A stretch of DNA of 64,000 bases, taken from contig CACEBC010000004.1 in NCBI GenBank assembly GCA_902557735.1, positions 35,447 to 99,446 of the forward strand. The letters run 5' to 3'. Under the pieces are notes generated by a model. That model worked only from the letters and a program-made list of their open reading frames with translations. It ran no database searches and was not told the origin of the DNA. This DNA comes from Porticoccaceae bacterium. GTDB lineage: Bacteria > Pseudomonadota > Gammaproteobacteria > Pseudomonadales > Porticoccaceae. The number at the start of each line of letters is the position of its first letter. Positions within the stretch are counted from its first letter, which is position 1. The position numbers and the translations under genes are program-made. Shown in pieces: positions 1 through 7,257 of the stretch.

Positions 1-36
1 ATTCATTCAGCCTGAGTTATCGGAGATAAAAAGAAG

Positions 37-939
37 ATGCAAACTCAGAAAAAAGTTGCCTGTGGCGCTGCGGAATTGGCGTTGAGAAGCTTACTTTTTG
101 TTCCGGGTAATCATCCCGAAAAGATTGCCAAGGTATTTTCCTACGGAGCAGATGCGGTAATAATTGATTTGGAGGATGCATGTGCCGTAATAGACAAACC
201 GAAAGCTCGAGATATCGCAATCGCCGCGCTAAAAAAAGCGCATAAAGGTCTTGGTTATATTCGAATCAATGGCATTGATACGCCTTTTTGCTTTGATGAT
301 ATAAAAACGATCGTCGGGCCATGGCTTGATGGGATCGTGGTGCCAAAATTAGAGGAACCCGAACAACTTTATACTTTGGATTGGACTTTGGCACAGTTTG
401 AGTGCCAAGGAGGTTTAAAGCGTGGCAGCATAGATATTATCCCCATTATTGAAACAGGTTTGGGCATGACGAACTTGAAAAGCATTTTTGCTAAGCCCAG
501 CAGGGTTAGACGTTTTGCTTTTGGCGCTGGGGATTTTACGCGGGATGTTGGACTAAAATGGAGTTCCGATGAGACTGAGCTCGCATACGTTCGAAGCCAT
601 ATGGTGCTTACGTCCCGAGCGTGTGGATTGGAACCACCAATTGATACCGTTCATATCCAACTTGATGATTTAAAGAGTTATGAAGATTCGGTCGAGACTG
701 GTGTCAAATTTGGTTTTCAGGGAAAACTGCTTATCCATCCCAAACAAGTTGGAAAGGCTAATGAGCTTTATCAACCGAGCCCGGATGAACTTGAGAAAGC
801 AAAACAAGTCATCACGGCTTTTGAGGAATCGGAGAGTCATGGATCGGCTTCATTACAAGTTGACGGTTACTTTGTCGATTATCCTATTGTAGAAAAAGCT
901 TACTCTGTGGTAAGCCGAGCGAAACTTTTCTCAGGCTAA
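37..939 (+). CDS. HpcH/HpaI aldolase / citrate lyase beta-like (CitE-type) protein
   Basis: The 300-residue product resembles CitE-like and malyl-CoA/beta-methylmalyl-CoA lyases, TIM-barrel enzymes that make or break C-C bonds of CoA thioesters with Mg2+. The N-terminal LRSLLFVPGNHPEK segment, the DAVIIDLEDA strand, the metal-ligand region PIIETG (about 145) and FGAGDFTRDVG (about 174) are all present. ATG at 37 follows GGAGAT at 22-27. It converges with the CoA-transferase gene, the two stop codons lying 1 nt apart. A role in cleaving a hydroxyacyl-CoA is inferred from the family; the substrate cannot be read from sequence. Confidence 0.85.
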   Translation: MQTQKKVACGAAELALRSLLFVPGNHPEKIAKVFSYGADAVIIDLEDACAVIDKPKARDIAIAALKKAHKGLGYIRINGIDTPFCFDDIKTIVGPWLDGIVVPKLEEPEQLYTLDWTLAQFECQGGLKRGSIDIIPIIETGLGMTNLKSIFAKPSRVRRFAFGAGDFTRDVGLKWSSDETELAYVRSHMVLTSRACGLEPPIDTVHIQLDDLKSYEDSVETGVKFGFQGKLLIHPKQVGKANELYQPSPDELEKAKQVITAFEESESHGSASLQVDGYFVDYPIVEKAYSVVSRAKLFSG

Positions 940-940
940 A

Positions 941-2128
941 TCATCCAAGCCAGTCATGAAGTACTGCGTCTGTGTCTGCTCCCAGTTTTCTTCCAAGCCA
1001 CTCGACTTTGCCCGGGGTCTTTGAGAGGCGCGGGCAAACATTGGGTACCGTGACGGAGCCGGCGCGTTGATCAATGAGGGTTACGAGATTTTCACGTGAA
1101 ACATACTGAGGATCCTCGAAGATTTCATCAATGCTATATATCGGACCGCAAGGGACTTCAGCTGCTTCGCAAATCTCTAGTAAGCGGCTCCGTGTCATGC
1201 CAGATGTCCAATGGGTGACAAATGCATCCACTTTTGCTCGATGCTGTTCTCGCTTTTCGATCGTACCGAAGTCGCCTTCGCCGGTCACATCGAGCCTGTC
1301 CATCAGTTTGGCTAGTCGGTTGAAGATTTTGTCATTTGTGCAGGCTATCGCTACCCAAAGCCCATCGCTGGTTGGGTAATGGCTATGAGGAACTGCGTTA
1401 ACTGTTCCCGGGCCCATTCTTCGCCTCACAAAGCCATTAAAAGCATAGGCAGGAGCGAGTTCATCCAAAATCCTAAAGATACTCTCATAGAGCCCAATGT
1501 CGACCACTTGGCCTTCTCCAGTTTTCTTCCGATGATGGATAGAAACCAATACGCCAAGCGCAGCAAAAACCCCAGACATGTAATCTGACAATGTCGCTGT
1601 TCCGGGGGATGCTGGCGGAGAATCGGGGTCACCGCATAGATATGAAATTCCGCTGAAAGCGTTTGCTATGCGGCCGAATCCAGGCCTACCCTTGTAAGGC
1701 CCAGTTTGGCCATATGCTGTAATTCTGGCGATAATAAGAGAGGGGTTAATAGATAGTAGGACATCTTCACCAAGCCCCCATTTCTCGAGGGTACCCACCT
1801 GGAAGTTTTCACATAGCACGTCCGCCTCTGCCACTAGCTTCTTCAGAGTGCTGGATCCCTCAGTTGATCTGAGATCTAGTTCTATGCTCCTTTTATTTCT
1901 TCCTTCGCTAAGCCAGAGCAGTGAGTCACCGCAATTCGAAGGCGTACCAAATTTTCTTACTGGATCTCCGATATCAGTCAATTCAACTTTAACAACGTCG
2001 GCGCCAAATTCGGCCAAAAAGGTAGCGCAGTAGGGGCCCGCGATGAAAGTGGCTAGATCTAGAACTTTTAAGTCCGATAAAGCCGAAGCGGGTTTATCCG
2101 GTTTAGAGCTTTTAGTTTCAAAAGACAT
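941..2128 (-). CDS. CaiB/BaiF (family III) CoA-transferase
   Basis: The 395-residue product has the family III CoA-transferase fold: N-terminal LKVLDLATFIAGPYCATFLAEFGADVVKVE, then GRNKRSIELDL, and VVDIGLYESIFR near residue 220 where the catalytic acidic residue normally sits (Glu here, as in many members). Such enzymes move CoA between carboxylic acids, for example to activate a growth substrate. ATG at 2128 is preceded by GGAG with good spacing. It is divergent from the HpaB-like gene. Upstream lies a 12-bp motif shared with the monooxygenase gene at 4943 (see separate entry). Acceptor acid unknown. Confidence 0.88.
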   Translation of the reverse strand: MSFETKSSKPDKPASALSDLKVLDLATFIAGPYCATFLAEFGADVVKVELTDIGDPVRKFGTPSNCGDSLLWLSEGRNKRSIELDLRSTEGSSTLKKLVAEADVLCENFQVGTLEKWGLGEDVLLSINPSLIIARITAYGQTGPYKGRPGFGRIANAFSGISYLCGDPDSPPASPGTATLSDYMSGVFAALGVLVSIHHRKKTGEGQVVDIGLYESIFRILDELAPAYAFNGFVRRRMGPGTVNAVPHSHYPTSDGLWVAIACTNDKIFNRLAKLMDRLDVTGEGDFGTIEKREQHRAKVDAFVTHWTSGMTRSRLLEICEAAEVPCGPIYSIDEIFEDPQYVSRENLVTLIDQRAGSVTVPNVCPRLSKTPGKVEWLGRKLGADTDAVLHDWLG

Positions 2129-2139
2129 TTTGAATCTCC

Positions 2140-2151
2140 ATTAGTACGGAC
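2140..2151 (-). promoter_or_regulatory. Shared 12-bp motif, copy 1 (GTCCGTACTAAT)
   Basis: Read on the minus strand this is GTCCGTACTAAT, ending 11 nt before the CoA-transferase start codon. The copy at 4920-4931 (GTCCGTACCAAT) differs by one base and also ends exactly 11 nt before a start codon. It may be an operator or promoter element common to the two catabolic genes. This is inference from two copies only. Confidence 0.35.
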
Positions 2152-2216
2152 TTTATGATTTAAAATTGGTTATAATGTTGTTGTGCGTGAAAGTCAACAG
2201 TAGTAGAGTGAGTAAA

Positions 2217-3791
2217 ATGAAGACGGCCATGGAATACAAAGAATCGCTTCGAGAACTCAATCCCACTGTTTTTTTAGGCGGGGAGAAGGTCCCATCTGTG
2301 GCCGATGAACCAAGGTTAGAGCCAGGCATCAACGCGGTCGGCATAACGTATGACTTTGCTTTAGCAGAGCAACATAAAGGTGTTATGACCAGTAAGGGGC
2401 ATGAAGACCTAGGTGCAAACCGATTTTTAGCAATTAACCGGACCACTCAAGATCTGTTGGACAAGCTTGAGGCAGTGAGGCTCACTTGTAAAGTTGCCGG
2501 TTGCGCTCAACGATATCTTACGCATGACGCGTTCAATGCGCTGTTCGAAGCGACCTGGCAGATTAAAGAAGAAAAAGCTAGCGAAAATCATGCAAGGTTG
2601 ATTGATTACATTGCTGGAGCTCAAAAGGCGGATTTAGCAGTGGGAATTGCCATGACTGATGGCAAGGGTGATCGATCGCTGAGACCATCTCGGCAATCCC
2701 AGCCCGACAGCTATGTCCATGTCGTTTCCAGGCGTTCGGATGGGGTTGTTATATCAGGTGTCAAGGCCATAATCACTGGAGCGCCATACATGCATGAGTT
2801 GCTAGTTCTGCCTTGCAGGCGCATGCTCGCTGATGACAAAGATTTCGCCATTGCATGTGCTGTCCCCATCGATGCGAAAGGTTTAACTATTGTAACAAGG
2901 CCCGCAGGCAGGCCAGGCCAAGCAGCCGCCAAGTTTAGTGCAAAATTTGCGCAATCCGTTGCAATGGCGCATTTTGACAACGTATTCGTTCCATATGACC
3001 GAGTTTTTATTGATGGAGAATTTGAGGCTGCCCACCTGATGACCACAAATTACGCAACACATCACAGGCACAGCTGCATTGGAGCTAGAGCCGGCTTCGG
3101 AGACCTCCTGATCGGCGCTGGAGCGATGATGGCTCAAGCTAATGGTTTGGATTATGAGAAAACTCCCCATCTGAGGGAAAAGATGGTTGACTTAATAAAA
3201 ATTACTGAGGGTTTTTATGCTTGTGGAATTGCCGCATCGACGATGGGGGAGCTGGATCCGGCGGGGAATTATAGACCTGACAGAATATACTCTAATATAG
3301 GAAAACTTTTGCTGGCGAGTCAGATTTATGATATGCACCGGCTAGCGCATGACGTTTCTGGTGGCCTCGTAGTTGCGTTACCCTCACCGGAGGAGGATCA
3401 CAATCCCGAAACCGCACCTATGTTGAATGACCTTTTAAGGGGGAATCCGGAAGTTTCCTATGAGCACCGCGCAAATGTTGCGCGATTCATTGAGGATCTT
3501 ACAGCCTCCGAGACTGGCGGATGGTATTCAGTTATCAGCATGCACGGCGGAGGTTCGCCAGAGGCAATGAAATTGGAGGTACTCCGAAACTATGACGTTG
3601 AGGCAAGGTCAGAGTTGGTTCAGGCACTTTTTGATCGAGATGCATTGGATATGGGTAGAGGACTCAAGGCAGACCGACAGCCTGGGAGATGCTGTCCCGC
3701 CGGCTGCGGCGGAGACGAGTTAGTCAAGACTAACGCGAGGAATATAGACGACAAAAATAAAATTCAATCAATTGAGACGACACCTAAGTAA
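2217..3791 (+). CDS. HpaB / 4-hydroxybutyryl-CoA dehydratase-like flavoprotein
   Basis: The 524-residue product aligns well with the 4-hydroxyphenylacetate 3-hydroxylase/4-hydroxybutyryl-CoA dehydratase family (YxESLRxLNPxVxxxGEKV at the N-terminus, AMTDxKGDRxxxPS, VRGxKAxxTG-like, DNVFVPxDRVF, SMHGGGSPEA). From memory of clostridial AbfD, the Fe-S ligands are C99, C103, H292 and C299. Here the first Cys (residue 96, in AGCAQRY) and the His are kept, but the second Cys is Tyr and the last Cys is Ala, so an intact [4Fe-4S] site is unlikely. It may act as an FADH2-dependent hydroxylase or an atypical acyl-CoA enzyme. A Cys-rich tail (GRCCPAGCGG) ends it. An in-frame ATG at 2166 lies inside a TATAAT-like box, so 2217 (after AGAGTGAG) is preferred; 2229 is also possible. 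Confidence 0.82.
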   Translation: MKTAMEYKESLRELNPTVFLGGEKVPSVADEPRLEPGINAVGITYDFALAEQHKGVMTSKGHEDLGANRFLAINRTTQDLLDKLEAVRLTCKVAGCAQRYLTHDAFNALFEATWQIKEEKASENHARLIDYIAGAQKADLAVGIAMTDGKGDRSLRPSRQSQPDSYVHVVSRRSDGVVISGVKAIITGAPYMHELLVLPCRRMLADDKDFAIACAVPIDAKGLTIVTRPAGRPGQAAAKFSAKFAQSVAMAHFDNVFVPYDRVFIDGEFEAAHLMTTNYATHHRHSCIGARAGFGDLLIGAGAMMAQANGLDYEKTPHLREKMVDLIKITEGFYACGIAASTMGELDPAGNYRPDRIYSNIGKLLLASQIYDMHRLAHDVSGGLVVALPSPEEDHNPETAPMLNDLLRGNPEVSYEHRANVARFIEDLTASETGGWYSVISMHGGGSPEAMKLEVLRNYDVEARSELVQALFDRDALDMGRGLKADRQPGRCCPAGCGGDELVKTNARNIDDKNKIQSIETTPK

Positions 3792-3836
3792 GGGCATTTT
3801 AGCTCTTTATTCTCCCGCCAAAATCGAATAGCGAGT

Positions 3837-4751
3837 GTGTTCATCATCATACCAGAATCTTACTTTTGGATTGTGTTCACCGTGTTGGCGGCATGCGGGC
3901 AAACGTTCCGCTCGGCAATTCAAAAACAATCAAATTCGCAATTGGGAACCTATGGAAGCGCATTTATTAGATTTTTTTATGGTCTTCTTCCTTCCTTAAT
4001 TTTACTTTTATTAATCGTTGATCTAGACAAACTCCTTTCATTTGTTCCGGCGAAGATTTTCATGTTCTGGTTGCTCATGGCGAGTCTCGGACAAATGTTA
4101 TTCACAGTAATCCTTGGTTTTGCTATGGCCAGAAAAAATTTTGGGACGACAATTGCTCTATCGAAGACTGATGCAATGCAGGCTGCCATTTTCGAAATGG
4201 TATTTCTGTCGGTTTATCCAGACTTTCAAGTTGTATTTGCAATAACAATTGGGGTGTTCGCAATTTTGGTCATTGGGTCAGTGGTTGATGGTTTAGCATC
4301 ACCTACTTGGATTGTTAGGCTGGAGTCAGTTTCACTTGGTCTTGCCGCCGGTCTGTGTCTAGGAGTATGTTCTGTCTTTTTTCGGATAGCGATGGAGGCA
4401 CTGCCGGGATTCGATTTCATTGAGCGAGCGATATTGACATCAAGCATGGCCACAGTTGGACAAACTCTAGTCATGGGCAGTTACCTTACCTTGTTTAAGC
4501 CCGCACAGCTTCGGTCTTGTCTGCGAGACTGGAAACTTGGATCTTTGGTGGGCATTGTGGCAGCGATCACCACTTTTATGTGGTTCATGGCGTTTGGACT
4601 AATGAATGTTTCGTCCGTGAGAATGCTAGGGCAAATTGAGATTGTATTTAGCTTTTTTATAACTCTTTGGTTGTTCAAAGAGCGGGTGCGAATCAAAGAG
4701 CTGATTGGTTCGGCGATGATAATTATTTCGATCATAGTTTTGCTTTCTTAG
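3837..4751 (+). CDS. EamA/DMT-family membrane transporter
   Basis: A 304-residue, highly hydrophobic protein with about ten predicted membrane helices arranged as two EamA-like halves, typical of drug/metabolite transporters (RhaT/EamA group). The C-terminal half carries the usual pattern ending in LFKERVRIKELIGSAMIIISIIVL. Translation appears to begin at GTG 3837 with only a weak upstream GCGAG. It sits between two catabolic oxidoreductase genes in the same direction, so export or import of a pathway metabolite is possible; the substrate cannot be inferred. Confidence 0.8.
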   Translation: MFIIIPESYFWIVFTVLAACGQTFRSAIQKQSNSQLGTYGSAFIRFFYGLLPSLILLLLIVDLDKLLSFVPAKIFMFWLLMASLGQMLFTVILGFAMARKNFGTTIALSKTDAMQAAIFEMVFLSVYPDFQVVFAITIGVFAILVIGSVVDGLASPTWIVRLESVSLGLAAGLCLGVCSVFFRIAMEALPGFDFIERAILTSSMATVGQTLVMGSYLTLFKPAQLRSCLRDWKLGSLVGIVAAITTFMWFMAFGLMNVSSVRMLGQIEIVFSFFITLWLFKERVRIKELIGSAMIIISIIVLLS

Positions 4752-4761
4752 CAACAGAACG

Positions 4762-4792
4762 TGCCGACGTAATTTATGTCCGGCAATTTTTT
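4762..4792 (+). terminator. Rho-independent terminator after EamA gene
   Basis: TGCCGAC and GTCCGGCA form a stem (one bulged base) closing an AATTTAT loop, followed at once by a run of six T. It lies 10 nt after the EamA stop codon and separates that gene from the monooxygenase gene. Confidence 0.6.
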
Positions 4793-4919
4793 CTTTTGCT
4801 GAAGTTTAATTTTTAGCGTCCTAGTTCCTGTAAGCTCCTCCCGCTTGTAAAAAATAACTGCAAAGTCGGTGAAAGCTCAGTTTACAATTTTTAAAATACG
4901 GCTTAGACTTATTGCAATT

Positions 4920-4931
4920 GTCCGTACCAAT
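4920..4931 (+). promoter_or_regulatory. Shared 12-bp motif, copy 2 (GTCCGTACCAAT)
   Basis: GTCCGTACCAAT lies 11 nt before the ATG at 4943, matching copy 1 at 2140-2151 in 11 of 12 bases and in distance to the start. It sits inside an ATTG-N7-CAAT dyad. Candidate binding site of a common regulator; unproven. Confidence 0.35.
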
Positions 4932-4942
4932 AAAAATCGCAA

Positions 4943-6301
4943 ATGGGGGATGTTTTGAAAAAGCGCCAAATCGTTATGGTGGGCTTCATGCAAGCGCAAA
5001 ATTGTTCTAACTACCCAGCTTCGTGGCGCCATTTAGCGTCTGCCACTGATTTTCTCAGTGCAGACTATTATGGAAGAATCGCGAGAGCATTGGAGGACGG
5101 TAAATTTCATTTTGGATTTTTCGATGATCGTTTAGCGCTACCTGACATCTTTGCGTCCGATCATAGTGTTGCATTGAAACATGGCATTAGGGTCGTCAAA
5201 ATGGACCCAATTCCAATTCTCGCCACAATGGCTATGCACACCAAACACCTAGGCTTGGCGGCGACTTTGTCAACGACCTATTATGGCCCATATCACATAG
5301 CGAGAACCATGATGACGTTAGACCACATGTGCGCCGGCAGGGCAGGGTGGAATGTCGTTACCTCCCTAAATGATTCTGAAGCTCATAACATGGGCGCAAC
5401 CGAAACTATTCAGCATGATCGTCGTTACGATCGTGCTGATGATATGATGAAGAGCGTCTTAGACATGTGGAATGCTTGGCAACCCGATGCCATCGTTTGT
5501 GATAAACAAACGGGTCTTTTTGCAGATCCAGCTAAAGTGAAGCGCACTGAGCATTATGGAGAGTGGTTTCGAACCTCTGGGACGTTTACGGTTCCTCCGT
5601 CACCTCAGGGGCATCCCGTCATTATCCAAGCGGGTCAAAGCGGTCGGGGTAAAACATTTGCTGCCGAGTGGGGCGAAGTGATTTTTACGATCCAAAACGA
5701 TATGGAGCAGGCCAAGAGAGTAAGAAATGAGATGAGGGCGGAAGCCGAGCATCTTGGGCGTGATCCTGATACTTTAGCTATCGCTCCGGCGTTTTATATT
5801 ACCGTAGGCGAGACGCAATCCATAGCTGAGGATAAATATGCTTACATCGACAACTTGGCCAAGCCGGAAGATGGCTTAGTTCTTCTCTCAGAAGTGTTGA
5901 ATTTCGATTTTTCGACGAAACAGCTTGACGAGCCATTTTCGGACGATGAGCTTGACGGAATAAATGGACTCAGAGGAATTTTGGATAAGGTAATTCGGTT
6001 GAGTGGTAAAAATAATCCGTCGCTGGCGGATTTTCTCAAGCATAGCGGTCGAGGAACGGTGCGTGAGGCGCCGCACTTGATAGGGGATGCACAAACTGTT
6101 GCAGATACTCTCGAGGAATGGTTCTTGGTAGGTGCGGCGGATGGGTTTGTTATGTTTGCGCCTCATACGCCCGGCGCATATGAGGAGTTTTCGCGTTTAG
6201 TTGTGCCGGAGCTGCAGCGGCGAGGGGTTTACCACAAGGACTATGCCGGAACTACACTGCGAGAGAACCTAGGCCTGTCCGGATATAGAAGTAGCGCCTG
6301 A
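4943..6301 (+). CDS. NtaA/SnaA/DszA-type FMN-dependent monooxygenase (luciferase-like)
   Basis: The 452-residue product belongs to the two-component flavin monooxygenases of the bacterial luciferase superfamily, close to NtaA, DszA and SnaA in length and motifs: FHFGFFDDRL near the N-terminus, LGLAATLSTTYYGPYHIAR, GRAGWNVVTS with the following NMG, and GHPVIIQAGQSGRGKTFAAEWGEVIF. It needs reduced FMN from a separate reductase, not seen in this window. ATG 4943 lacks a clear Shine-Dalgarno sequence; an in-frame TTG at 4955 preceded by GGGGGAT is an alternative. Substrate unknown; relatives oxidise chelators, sulfones or heterocycles. Confidence 0.87.
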   Translation: MGDVLKKRQIVMVGFMQAQNCSNYPASWRHLASATDFLSADYYGRIARALEDGKFHFGFFDDRLALPDIFASDHSVALKHGIRVVKMDPIPILATMAMHTKHLGLAATLSTTYYGPYHIARTMMTLDHMCAGRAGWNVVTSLNDSEAHNMGATETIQHDRRYDRADDMMKSVLDMWNAWQPDAIVCDKQTGLFADPAKVKRTEHYGEWFRTSGTFTVPPSPQGHPVIIQAGQSGRGKTFAAEWGEVIFTIQNDMEQAKRVRNEMRAEAEHLGRDPDTLAIAPAFYITVGETQSIAEDKYAYIDNLAKPEDGLVLLSEVLNFDFSTKQLDEPFSDDELDGINGLRGILDKVIRLSGKNNPSLADFLKHSGRGTVREAPHLIGDAQTVADTLEEWFLVGAADGFVMFAPHTPGAYEEFSRLVVPELQRRGVYHKDYAGTTLRENLGLSGYRSSA

Positions 6302-6314
6302 GTAATTTTGGCGG

Positions 6315-7079
6315 CTAGAGAAAAACATCCCCACCATTCGGGCTCAAACACTGCCCTCTAAAATGTGTGGTGGAGTCACACGCCAAAAATAAGTAAGTTC
6401 CGACGATTTCATCCACGTCTGCAATCTTACCACGCGGGATTGCCTTCCTGATCTCTTCCAGCATGTCATTGGGAACATCCTTCAAAATCGGAGTTAAAGT
6501 GGCTCCGGGCGCGACACAGTTTGCGGTAATATCTCTTTCTCCAATTTCCAATGCCAGAGACCTTGTGAATGAAATGATCGCGCCTTTGGCGGCGGTATAA
6601 TGCGCAAATCCGGGCGCGCCTTTGTAAGCAAGTTGCGAGGCGGTATTTATGATTCGACCCCTGTTCCGCTCATACATAATCGGTAGTGCAGCCTTTGTGC
6701 ATAAAAAAGTGCCCAGCACATGAACATCCATTATATCTTGCCAATCTGCCAGAGCGATCTTGTGTATTGGTGCAGCGCGCGCTATGCCCGCATTATTGAC
6801 CAGAATATCGATATGACCTTCAGTATTGATGATATCTGAGATCATTGAATTTACTTGATCGGGTTGCGATACATCCGCCGGCGCCATGGCGGCCGAGTGG
6901 CCAGCCTGCATGATAGATTCAACGAGCGCAGACGCTGCATTCTCTCCCTCAGCGGGAGGATAGTTGACGTAGACTTTGCATCCATTTTTTGCAAATGCTT
7001 CAGAAACGCATTTGCCTATCCCAGAGGATGCGCCGGTAACCAAAGCCACTTTGTCATTCAGATCGACATTAAAGCTCAT
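6315..7079 (-). CDS. SDR-family oxidoreductase (FabG-like)
   Basis: A classical 254-residue short-chain dehydrogenase. The cofactor motif TGASSGIG is near residue 16, NNAG near 94, and the catalytic Ser-Tyr-Lys set lies in NTASQ and YTAAK (about 148-166). Residues NYPPAEG after the second strand hint at NADP(H) use, as in FabG-type reductases. It converges with the monooxygenase gene and is divergent from the TonB receptor gene at 7258. Likely oxidises or reduces a hydroxyacyl or cyclic alcohol intermediate of the local pathway (inference). Confidence 0.88.
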   Translation of the reverse strand: MSFNVDLNDKVALVTGASSGIGKCVSEAFAKNGCKVYVNYPPAEGENAASALVESIMQAGHSAAMAPADVSQPDQVNSMISDIINTEGHIDILVNNAGIARAAPIHKIALADWQDIMDVHVLGTFLCTKAALPIMYERNRGRIINTASQLAYKGAPGFAHYTAAKGAIISFTRSLALEIGERDITANCVAPGATLTPILKDVPNDMLEEIRKAIPRGKIADVDEIVGTYLFLACDSTTHFRGQCLSPNGGDVFL

Positions 7080-7121
7080 AACTTTTCCTCATAATCTGAC
7101 TCTTCGAACGATCATATTAAC

Positions 7122-7148
7122 AAGCTATCAATGATGTTAAGCTATCAA
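7122..7148. repeat. 10-bp direct repeat with 17-bp period in a divergent promoter region
   Basis: AAGCTATCAA occurs at 7122-7131 and again at 7139-7148, 43 nt or more upstream of the SDR start and within the SDR/TonB divergent region. Direct repeats of this kind are typical of activator sites; no regulator can be assigned. Confidence 0.4.
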
Positions 7149-7200
7149 AATTTGGATTGTGAGCCAACACATTGATTTATTTTGTAAAAGCCCTCATAGT

Positions 7201-7228
7201 ATGTACCATTGTAAAAACAAGTGTACAT
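7201..7228. promoter_or_regulatory. 28-bp imperfect inverted repeat upstream of TonB receptor
   Basis: Arms ATGTACCATTGT and ACAAGTGTACAT pair at 10 of 12 positions around a central AAAA, ending 29 nt before the receptor start codon. The geometry fits a TetR/GntR-type operator or a leader hairpin. Which of these it is cannot be told from sequence. Confidence 0.45.
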
Positions 7229-7257
7229 CTTAAAATTTTTTCTCGGGGAGTTTAACC

